Source: Sordariomycetes sp. S80-01Y (taxonomy: Eukaryota > Ascomycota > Sordariomycetes). From it: DNA of 64,000 nucleotides. The stretch lies in contig JAXQJY010000026.1 of the NCBI GenBank assembly GCA_037042185.1, forward strand, positions 1,302,001 to 1,366,000, given 5' to 3'. Position 1 is the first letter of the stretch, and each line of letters opens with the position of its first letter. This document shows positions 42,485-52,799 of this stretch, one piece after another. Below the pieces are notes generated by a model. The model saw nothing but the letters and a program-made list of their open reading frames with translations. It did not search any database and was not told the DNA's origin. The position numbers and the translations under genes were made by a program.

Positions 42485-45312
42485 TCAGGAGGACGGGACA
42501 CTGCGCGGGGTCACGTCACCGCTTCGACGGCGGATGGGTAGCGGCTGTGATTGCTGCTTGTTCGCGTCGGCAATCATGTGCTGCTTTTTGCGGACGGTAC
42601 CGAGTCGGCCTTTGATCATCTTGATCACTGCGAGTGGTCAGCCAAACGTGTGTAAATTGGGTCGATGATCTTACTATTCCGGATATGTTGCTCTTCGTCG
42701 CTGTCAAAGTCGGCAGTATCCTTCGCAGATTCCTTCCCTGGCTGCTTGCCGGCCGTAATCTTCTTCGAGCTATCCTCGTCACTATCCAGCACAGCTTCGA
42801 GCATCCTGATAGCAGTGATGTACGAGAGCTCACAGCCTGGGAGATTCTCGTTCGTCACCTCGTCAATAGCAGCTGCTCGACTCATCTCCAGGGCGCGATC
42901 GTACATTAGCTTCTCAGCGCTCGTTCCGGGAGTCAGGTAGACGTGCTTAGCGCCCGAACTGGCAGCAGAAGACGATATAGAGTCAACTCCGTGATTAGAG
43001 GGGTGACTCGGATGGTCTTCCGGGAGAGCCTTCTGAGCTTCCACGAGCTTGAGGCGCACGATCTCGGATTTCTCCAGGACTTCATTGAAGCGTTGGCGGA
43101 CCCATTGTACGACGGCATTGATGCGTTGAACGACGGTCTGCGAAACAGCCTGAGCGACGCCGCTTGTACTTTCGGCCTGGCTCTTTTTGGACCACCAGAT
43201 GCTGGCAATGTCCATTGCGCGCGCGAGCAAAGTGAGAGATTTGACGTAGAGTACCAAAGCCTCCTCGGACAAAGAGACAACCGCTTCCATGGTAAGTCCA
43301 TCTTCTTCCGGGCTCGATTGGTTGACGTCGATGCCCCCAAGACCATGCTCAGTGCCAGGCGCCAGAGGTACAAGTTGCTTGTACTTGACCTCGGCAAATC
43401 CGTAGACGCAATCGCTGCGAGTCGCTAGTTCTTCGATTGTCGAGGCTGCCGCCAGATCCTCGTTGTCAGCATGGCTTCCCCTGCCATCCTCAAGCAACCC
43501 ACCAGTTACTGGCGTTGGATACGTGGGGAAGGGCTGGTACAAAGGTGGCGATTGACCTTTGGGGGCTCGCAATGGAGGCACCTTGAAGCCAAACAGTCTG
43601 AGACTAGCATCTTGGATGGCTTTGCTGATTGCGCTTGATGCTGAGCCAGGGCTTGATGACAAGGCCTTGTCATATGATGATCGCCGGTCGTGTCCACGAC
43701 CCTGCGCTACCAATGCTGTTCTCGAAGCTGGAGTCGGGATGGCCCCAGTCGTCGAGGTCGGGACCCCCTGTTGGGTGGACCTCCGGGCCATCTGCCCACC
43801 CCTCGGCGCACTGCCCATCTTCTCGTTAGCTGCCAGCTCATCGGCAAGGGCATTCACCTCGACATGCCTGCGCTCGACTATGATATATTCGCGCTCAAAG
43901 GCAATGTCGTCGGCTGCTTGCTGAGAATCCGATGGTCCCCTTTCCACAGCTTTGCGCGTCTGCTGAACCTGACGAGCATCTTGTGTCAACGTATTCCGTC
44001 GAGATGTTCTACCACCTGGAGCAGTCTGGATTGGCATTGTAGCGGCATGGTGCGGAGAGGGTCTCTTTATGCCTAAGCCCTCTCTTTCTTCACGGGGCGA
44101 GCTTGGCGGTCGTTGCGTATCAGAGCTGACACGCGGTCGGCCAGGTCCAGGGCTCGACTTTGGTGGCGTTCGGGTGTCAAGCTGTCGTGGTGACCGCGAA
44201 GTTGCAGCTTCTCGCGCAACATCCCTCTGGACCTCCTTCGCGGGCTTTTGACGTGGTGATCGCGGTGCTTCCTCGGCAGGAGGTGCTGCAGGCTTTGGTG
44301 GCTTTGGCAAGTCTTCTTCAGCAAGTCCCGGAATGTCGCCCGTAACGACCGGGTCGTTGAAGAAGTGCTCAAAGCTCATGCGTTCTACCGGATTCCGCTT
44401 AAGCAAGGCACGAACCAAAGTGCTCATTTCGGCGCTCACGACCGCCTCGCGAGGAAACTTGATGACATCCTCGGCTGCCTCGATCTTCCGTAGGAGTTCA
44501 ACGTGGTTCCTTGCGCGGAATGGGGGTCGTCCGGTGATCATTTCATAGAGGACTGTGCCAACAGACCACAAATCCGCCTTTGCATCGTAGCGCTCGTAGC
44601 GCAAAATCTCAGGGGCCATGTAGAGTGGTGATCCGCAAAGCGTGTCTGCTAATGACGTGGAGGGCAAGACCCTCGCAAAGCCAAAATCAGCCAGCTTGAG
44701 CATCGGTAATGATGCGATGCCGGCCGCAGGTATTAACGAATTCTGACTCGCTTCCATGACAGGGAAGCCGCGCTCTTTGCGGACTGGCTTTGCGGGCAGA
44801 AGCAGCAGGTTTTGCGGCTTAACATCCCGATGAACGTAGTTCTTGCTCCGGAGAAATTGCAGTGCGCTCGACAGCTGCTTCAAAAAATGCCGAATGACCA
44901 CCTCGTTAAGCCCAGAGCTGGGCACGCTGGGGTATTTCCTCGCCATGTCGTGCGTCGCAGGATGCGTAATGAGCTTGTCGCGCTTCTTGATGAACAGTGA
45001 CAAGTCGCCCAGCTCGCAATATTCCATGATGAGGTTGATGTGCGTCGCCGACTCCACGCAGTCGTGCAGCGCCACGATATGCGGATGCCGCAACGTCTTC
45101 AGAATCTTGATCTCGCTGTATAGGTTCTCCTTGAGCTTCTTGTTAAGACGCTCCAGCTCGACGCACTTGATGGCCACGGCTTGCTTCTGCTCCCGATGCC
45201 ATCCTTGGTAGACCTGGGCGAAGCTTCCCTTGCCTATCTCCTTCTCGACGACGAAGTCGCCCACGTTCCTGCGGCTCGACCGCCTGGCCGGGGCGTCCCT
45301 CGCGCTCGCCAT
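42485..45312 (-). CDS. atg1: Autophagy-initiating Ser/Thr kinase Atg1
   Basis: ULK1/Atg1 kinase, which starts autophagosome formation at the phagophore assembly site with Atg13 and Atg17, under TORC1 control. Exon 1 45312-42675 and a short last exon 42627-42485 join across a 47-bp intron (GTAAGA donor, CGCAG acceptor) to 926 residues. Without splicing the frame ends early in an atypical tail; with it the C-terminus is [16 protein letters not shown] followed by a basic end. Kinase domain about 19-330: GKGSFAQV (27-34), Lys49, HRDVKPQN (161-168), DFG (209-211), APE (233-235). A disordered Pro/Arg/Ser-rich middle is followed by the C-terminal MIT-like region that binds Atg13 (about 640-880). The cargo enzyme ams1 is in the same window, but 37 kb away. 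Confidence 0.95.
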
Positions 45313-48251
45313 GGCTCCCTGTGTTGGTTGGCGGGGACAGGAAGGGCGATGCGGGTGCAGCCCGAGGGCTTATACGATTCGAGGGAGGACAAGGGGAATG
45401 CGGTTCGTCATGTAGACTCAGAGGTCGGTCGTACTGGTTCGGTCGGACGGGGTACGATGCGGGACCGCAGAGTGCACACGGATATTGGAGCGAAGGCAAG
45501 CGTTGTGGTAGTAATGGGTCGCGACGACCTGTCAAGTCGGGGATGACAGGTGCGCTGATGCTGGTGGCCAGGTGCGACGAAGTACAGACGTTGGGAGACT
45601 ATGAAGTGGGCGCTTGTGTCAGCGTGATCGCGTAAGGTACATTGGCTGGTAGCGGGAGTTCGATGTGATATCTGTCGATGGGTTCGGGGACGAATCGGGG
45701 GATGCGCAAGCGTAAAACAGCCATCTGTAGGAAGGGGTGTAGGATGGGAGATGATAGGCAAGGCGGTGACTAACTCCAACGGAGCTGCATGTTGAGTCTA
45801 AAGCAGGGGCTGAGGTGTTGTACCTTGTCTGCGGTCCTCGGTAGGACAGATCAGTAAGCGGAGGCGAGTCGAACGTTGGCGCGATCTGGCGGAAGGGACG
45901 GTCAGTTCTTGGGCAACTAGTAGAGGTCTCCTCGGAGAGACCCAACACCTGCGGAGCCAGTACGGGCACTCACACTTGGTCGAGTCAAGCAGAGAGAGCT
46001 GACTCGGGAGGCACCACCGGCTCGTTAGGATTCGCCTGAGCGTTGCTGGAGGTGTCCAGCACTGCTGTAGAGTCCTAAGGCTTCAAGCAGCAGCGCCAGT
46101 CGCGGTGCGTCACGTCTCGACGGCTGGATGGATGGCGGCTTGACGTATCAAGAGTTGGGGGAGTGGAGTCGTCTGTCGTCGATATCGGAGAGGGATGGGG
46201 GAACAGTGTCCGTACTGCCCGCGCTCCAACGAACAGTAGTGGTATTGTGCTGGTTGATGGCGAGCATAAAGCTGAAGAGGTGGAAGAAATAGGTCAGGAA
46301 AGAAAGAGAGTAGGATGGATGAGCTGAGCTGCCTGTATCAGATGGTGAGCGCTCTCGTGATTGACGCTGTGCCCACTCGCAATGCCCATGGACCGCAGCG
46401 CCGCTGGCAGCAGCAGGAGCAGTAGTCACGGTCACTGCATCGCAGCTTCTCTACAGGGGTCTAAACACCTTGAGTCTCATCCAATCACCCCGCGCGCCAA
46501 GCCCCGTCTTCAATGCCGCCGATGGTCGCTCTGCTAGCAGCGTGCACCTTGATGGGCGGGAACAAGGGCCGGGCGCAAGGTGGCACTAACAAACAGTACT
46601 TCAGCGACCCCATGAATCACCTTGGGAGAAAGTGGGGTCTTATCAGGAGACATGCATCATGGGGTGCGACCGATAAGGGAATCCCGACGCGTTCAGCGTC
46701 CATTTGCGATAGCGTCTGGCCTGTCGCGGCACCGCTGCCAGTCCTTTAGCATGTCATCTCATCGCCCGCCCTTCTGGCGTGTCCTTCGAAGAGCCCGGCT
46801 CATTCATGGATGTGACCGCATGTTGACGGGATGGCAGAGACCTCGCGAGTGACTCCCGCCATATTGCATCATCCTCGCCTAACCTCCGACTCCCGCATCG
46901 GCGCCAGCGTCTGTCTGCCTGCCCGCCGAGGTTAATGCTTGCCAGCCTCACTCATGCTGCCCTTTTCTTTTCCGGCTGCCGTCGCCGCTACTGCAGGTGG
47001 TTGGTTCGCGCGCCGTCCTTCCACCGCGCGTTCTGGGTGAAGACTGTCAACCGCCGACGTGGAATGCCTGACAGGCAGCGCTACGGTGGCGCATCAGCAC
47101 ACCACCATCTCGACCTAGAGTGCATTGCAAACGAACAGATCCGCGACGCGTCCCGCCCTTCTCCTGTCTTCTCTTTTCTCTGCAGAGTCATTGATGCATC
47201 TCATTCTTATCAATTCGTGTCGAGGCTGAGTCGTCCTTGCATCCAGTGCTGCGTGACGCCCGAGTCCAAAGCCGAGCCCACATTGGTAGGACCTCGACTA
47301 GTTGGACCCCTAAGTATCCAACCGTTCCAAACAGGCACCGATCGTCAGCTATCAGCTATCAATCCGCCACCCCTGCCTGTCTGCCTGAGGAGCATACATA
47401 TAGAGTGGGCTTCTCAAGGCACCTTTGCGGAGAGCCATTGCCATTATCACGACATGCACTTCTATGTACGGACGAGGATGTGGGTGGGCTGTCTCACCAC
47501 ACCACCACGGCAGGTTTGTTTCACGATGGCGGTCTCTTAGTGGGTTGGCTTGGGACGCATGTGGTGATGCACCATGACTCACGACTCCGTACTGATGCTG
47601 TTGTTATCGCCATTCTCTTGTCCCATCGAGGCTCACTAGCGGTGGCTACATGCCATCACATTAGATCGTCAATACACGATACAGACAAGCCTCAATTCAA
47701 ATGGCAACAAGCCTGAGATACTAACCTAGCCCATTGGCAAGGAGCCTGAGGGATCATCATCCAGTCTAGAACGAGATGGGTGCCCCCACGTTGCTAGCCG
47801 TCCATATATAACTGGCCACCTCGACGCATACACAACTCAAAAGTGAGGTTGTGCATTTCAGATCACAAGCCTCCAATGGGCTCTATTTAGGGGATTTCCC
47901 TCATGCGACCAACGCAAGCGCTGCTGCAACACCGTAGCAACCACACTAGATTCACCCTCACGGAACGGAGGCGAGAGCTTCTTCGTCCATTGCTGGCCCC
48001 GGACCACCGCAACGTCGCCACTGGCCGTCATTACACAATGGAGGGAACAAGGTGGTACTGGAAATTGGTCCTACTTCTCATTTGGACAAATTCTAGCTTA
48101 TTTGAGTTTTCTCACATATGCAGGTGAAACCAAGACAACAAGATCCGTCACGTCCCAGCGCCAGTGGCGCGACATGAATAACGCCGCAAACTTCCAAATT
48201 GGTCCTTTTTAGGTCTCCTCTTCCCGGCCATCTATAGTGAGCAAGAGGGCT
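45313..48251. promoter_or_regulatory. 2.9-kb gene-free region upstream of atg1
   Basis: This lies upstream of atg1 and downstream of ornithine aminotransferase, both on the minus strand. It contains only short frames; the longest (46935-47540, plus) has no domain and the opposite strand is equally open. It may hold a long atg1 leader or a non-coding transcript, but nothing in the sequence proves either. Confidence 0.45.
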
Positions 48252-49646
48252 TTAGTGGCCCTTTGCCTTCTCAACAGTGGGCAATTCCTTCAGCGACTCG
48301 GCAATAATGCTCAGTCCCTTCCTCAGCTCCGCCTCGGTGATCACAAGCGGCGGCGCAAAGCGGATGATGTCGCCGTGTGTGGGCTTGGCCTAAATATCGC
48401 GTCAGTTTTGTGTCAAACCAACAATTGAAACACTTGAACTCACCAAGAGACCCTTGCTCTTCATCAACATGCACAGATCCCACGCCGTCCGTCCCTCGGC
48501 CTTGCTCTCATCGATGACCACTGCATTTAGCAGGCCCTTGCCCCTTACAACCTTGACGATGGGGCTACCAATCTTCTCGACGCCGTCCCTGAAGATGTTA
48601 CCCAACTTCTCGGCTTTGGCGGTCAAGTCCTGCTCCTCCATAATCTCCAACGCCTTGATGCTGACAGCGCACCCCAGCGGGTTTCCACCGTACGTAGAGC
48701 CATGGGTGCCCGGCTCAACAACCAGCATAATGTCCTTGCTCGATAGGACGCAGGAGACGGGGTACATGCCACCCGAAATGGCCTTGCCTAGGGTAACCAT
48801 ATCGGGCTTGATGCCAGCCCATTCGGAGCAGAGCATGCGGCCAGTGCGGCCAATGCCAGTTTGGATTTCGTCGCAGATGAAGAGAACGTTGTGCTTCTTG
48901 CAGAGCGCCTGGACGGCCTCCAGGTAGCCCGGGTCCGGTACGACAACGCCGGCCTCACCTTGAATAGGCTCGCAGATGAACGCCGCGGTGTTCTTGCCGT
49001 GGGTCTCAAGAACCTCTTCGAGATCCTTGATGTTGTTGTAACGGATCGGCTTGCCGGTGACGGGGCATGTTGAGCCAATGTTGGGTACGTAGGGGCCGTA
49101 GTTGTCCTTCGATTCCGGATCGGTGGACAGAGAGATGGCAACCATGGTCCGGCCGTGGAAGTTGTCAGTCGCAGAGAAGACAAGCGCCTTGCCCTGCTCA
49201 ACCCCCTTGACCTTGTAGGCCCATTTCCTCGCGATCTTGATGGCGGTCTCAACGGCCTCGGCGCCCGTGTTCATTGGCAGCACCATATCATATCCGAACA
49301 TGTTCCGCACCTTCTCCGCCCACCTGGGAAAGACATCGTTGTAGAAAGCGCGGCTCGACAGAGTCAGGCGTCCGGCTTGATCGGCGAGCGCCTTGACAAG
49401 CTCGGGGTTGCAATGTCCTTGGTTGACGGCGGAGTACGCCGAGAGGAAGTCGAGGTAGTGGTTGCCCTCGGGGTCCCAGACATTGACGCCGCTCGCGCGC
49501 GCGAAGACAACGGGGAGGGGGTGGTAGTTGTGCGCAGCGTACTCCTCTTCGGTCTTGATGGCGGACGAGGTGCTGGAGGAGTGGTATCGAGAGTTGGAGA
49601 TGGTGGGGTCCGAGGAGCGCGGGGTGTCGTCGGCGTGGGGAGCCAT
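48252..49646 (-). CDS. car2: Ornithine aminotransferase
   Basis: PLP enzyme that converts ornithine and 2-oxoglutarate to glutamate 5-semialdehyde and glutamate, linking arginine breakdown to proline synthesis; cytosolic in fungi. Exons 49646-48444 and 48389-48252, with a 54-bp intron, join to 446 residues. The second exon supplies the family end ([18 protein letters not shown]). Key blocks: [39 protein letters not shown] (cofactor phosphate loop), [28 protein letters not shown] (Asp contacts the pyridine nitrogen), the Schiff-base lysine in [16 protein letters not shown], and [14 protein letters not shown]. There is no mitochondrial presequence; the N-terminus is Ser/Thr-rich. The gene is divergent from gpi10. 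Confidence 0.95.
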
Positions 49647-50367
49647 GATGACGTTCTGGGGGGTTCTCGTGTGATACAGGCGGTGCTGTGGTGGTATTTG
49701 TGATCTGGTAGATTGTTAGAGCAGGGATGGCGAAGCGGTAGATGGGCGAATAAACGTGGAGGATTAGGGTTTGAGGACGGAGGAGGCAAGACTGACCTCG
49801 TGTAAGTCTAAGCTTATCTTATCGACGGTGGAGGGGTTTAAGTTGGATCAGCACTGGAAGAGTTGGTCGTTGGCAGTGGTCGCTGGCAAGCCCAACCCTT
49901 TTATCCTCCCAAGCCACGGCCAATTCCCTCACATCTCACGGCACCGAGTCCCCAGTTGCTGGCATCGAAAAGTGGTCGCCGCTATACCCCTAAGTGCAAC
50001 TGTCCGGCGCCTTCACGTCACGAGCCTCCCTCCTTCTCTTCCTATCCTCAGTCGAGCTGGAGCCGACGTCAGCCGCGCAGCCAATGGGCGTCGTCCAATT
50101 ACGTACTGTGCAGGCGTGCAGGTGTCGGTGGGTGCTGCCGCCGACGCACGTGAGGGACTCCCGGGGGGCTGCAGCTTGTCGAGCGCGCCCAACAAGGCGG
50201 CCCGACACTGAGGTGCCAGCGACCCTGTGGCCCTGGCAGCAGCAGCACCAGCAAGCACCAGCGGCAGCAGCGCTGGCACTGTTCGCGGCTCAGGGGGACG
50301 CAGCTACGTCACGTCACTCGCTCGCTCCCTTTTCAAGTTGAGCCTCATGCACCTCAAAGTGAACTAA
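49647..50367. promoter_or_regulatory. Divergent promoter car2 / gpi10
   Basis: This 721-bp region is shared by two divergent genes. It contains a tacgtcacgtcac element at 50310-50322 with two overlapping CRE/bZIP-like ACGTCA half sites, another acgtca at 50016-50021, and a CAG-rich run around 50237-50275. Binding by a bZIP protein is inference. Confidence 0.4.
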
Positions 50368-52309
50368 ATGATGGGGACCCTCTCACAGCAGAAGAGCCTC
50401 GCTTTTCTCAAGAGCATCATTGTCATCAGGCTGATCAATGCCTTCTGGGTCACCACCTTCTTCCAGCCCGATGAGTTCTTCCAGGCACTCGAGCCGGCGT
50501 GGGATCTGGCCTTTGGGCCCAACAGCGGCGCGTGGTTGACCTGGGTAAGCCCCTTTTGCCCGCACTCCTCGGCTCTGCTATCTTCCCACTTTCGACAGCG
50601 ACCGTTATGTTTGTATCTCGTGTCAGCTTGGATACTGACAACCTCCCAGGAATGGCACTACCAGCTGCGCTCGTCCCTCCACCCCTCTCTATTCGCAGCC
50701 GCCTACCTCATCGCCGACTGCGCTGCCCGCATCCTCCCGCTGAGCACCATCATCAAGACCAATATCATCGTCGCCGCGCCACGGGTGCTTCAGGCTGTCA
50801 TCGCTGCGCTGGGAGATTGGTTCACCTGGCAGCTGGCAATCAAAATATACCCCGACAGCAACGTCTCGTCCTTTGCCGTGCGTCACCTTCCTCTCTTAAC
50901 TCACCCTACGCAGCATCTGTCCGTGAGCGCCTGAAGCTGATGTAAACCAGCTCTTCCTCCAGCTGTTCTCCGCATGGCAATGGTACACCTCCATCCGCAC
51001 CTTCTCAAACTCTCTCGAGACGACCCTCACCATTGCCGCGCTGTATTACTTCCCGTGGCGCGACCTGCTCGCCCCTAGGGCCGAAGTCAAGGAGAATCCG
51101 AGGCCAGCGAGCAGCATCCTCCGCAATCAATGGCCACTGAGGGCAAGTTTGAGCTTGGCTGCCTTGGCGGTGGTGCTGAGGCCGACAAACGTGCTGATCT
51201 GGGGGACGGTGGGCCTCCTGTCGCTCACGCGTCTTGGGCTCAAGGGTGATCGAAGGCTGGACATGAGCACCCTGGCAGTCCTTGTCAGAGAGACGATTCT
51301 CTGCGGAGGCCTCGTCTTGGGGGTTTCGCTGGCTGCAGACCGAGCGTACTTTGGGTTTTGGACCTTCCCGCCATACAACTGGCTCACGTTCAACATCACC
51401 CGCTCTCTTGCCGTCTTCTACGGTGCCAATCCTTGGCACTACTATCTCCTTCAAGGCCTGCCCCTCCTGACCACCGTCTCTCTTCCCTTTGCTCTACTGG
51501 GCCTCTACCGGCCCAAGGCTTCAACGGATGAGCAGTACAACGTCCTCCGTACATTCTCCCTCTCCATTGTCGTCACGGTCGGAGCCTTGAGCCTCATCTC
51601 CCACAAGGAGGTCCGGTTCATCTCCCCCCTCCTACCGATGTTGAACATCCTCGCCGCCCCCCACGCAGCGAGCTTCTTCACCTCGGCATCACCTAGTTCC
51701 AGCCTGCCGCCCAAGGTCAGGAACAAGCCCTGGCTTTACTTGGCGCTGGGTGTCAACCTGCTGTTGACAGGCTATCTGAGCTTCTTCCATCAGCCCGCGC
51801 CGCTCTCGGTGCTGAGCTTCCTACGGACGCAGCACGCCAAGATTCAAGCCACGAGCAAGGACAGGCCTGACGAGCTGTTCGCTCTGTTCCTGATGCCCTG
51901 TCACTCCACGCCCTGGCGGAGCCACCTCGTCCACCCGGACCTTCACGCTTACGCCCTGAGCTGCGAGCCTCCCCTCCACACCTCGCCCAACACACCAGAG
52001 CGTGATCTCTACCGAGACGAGGCGGATCGTTTCTACGACGACCCCATCCGCTTTCTATCCGATGAGCTGTTCGCTGAGAATAAGAACCCTGAGGCGGGGC
52101 TGCCCACGCCAAGATACATCGCTGGTTTCGAGGGTATTGAGCCCTGGTTGCAGGAGTATCTCGCTGAGACGCCACACGGGAGGGATATGGGGATGAAGCT
52201 CAACAGGGTCTGGGAGGGATGGAATGGCCTGTTCAATGAGGATTGGAGACGGGCAGGGAAGATGATCGTCTGGGACACCGGGGTCTACGGAGACACGCCC
52301 AAAGTTTAA
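50368..52309 (+). CDS. gpi10: GPI mannosyltransferase 3 (Gpi10/PIG-B)
   Basis: ER membrane glycosyltransferase (GT22 family) that adds the third mannose to the GPI anchor core from dolichol-phosphate-mannose. Exons 50368-50544, 50650-50877 and 50951-52309 (introns of 105 and 73 bp) join to 587 residues. The first luminal loop carries [15 protein letters not shown] (the catalytic acidic motif of the family) and continues across the first intron with [27 protein letters not shown] and [16 protein letters not shown] are further GT22 blocks, in multi-pass hydrophobic context. The C-terminus (about 410-587) is soluble, with [17 protein letters not shown]-like and [13 protein letters not shown] segments typical of Gpi10. 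Two adjacent ATGs open the frame; the first is used. Confidence 0.93.
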
Positions 52310-52799
52310 GAGACGACAGTGCTACGTCACATCAATTACAGCCGGCAGGCCAAGGTTTTGCACATGACAGAAGTAGTATTCACATTCGCCCAGCCATCCC
52401 GTGTCTTCCCTGTCCAGGCAGCACAGTAGTAGTAGCTCTCTCTTTTGGTTTTCCTGATATCGACCGGTACGAACCCACCCACCCATCACCCGCGGACTCC
52501 CGTCATCATCGGACGCATTCATCTGAAAGTGAAGAAATAAGGATCCACCAGCCCCTAAACTACCTGCATTAAAAAAGGGGGGGCAGCGCGAGTCGGCCAA
52601 GATGCGGGAAGAGCGAACTTTGCTCCTCAAACATCGTGAGCTCGTCGAAAAATGCTCAAAGCGGAAAGAAAATGGAAAGAAAACGCAGAACCCAGATGTC
52701 GCTGCTCCTATTGCCTTGCAGTTTTCGTTACAGAAATCGAATCTTGAATAAACAAACTCCGTATTACAGCTTAGATGTGTCGCGTGTGGGGGTATCAAC
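52310..52799. other. Convergent 3' region gpi10 / RhoGAP
   Basis: This 490-bp region lies between converging genes and holds both 3' ends. It includes an aaaaaagggggggg run at 52570-52583. No gene was seen. Confidence 0.45.

Noticed and set aside
46935-47540. 201-codon frame upstream of atg1
   Set aside because: No domain, irregular composition, other frames equally open, and no intron or start context that supports a gene.
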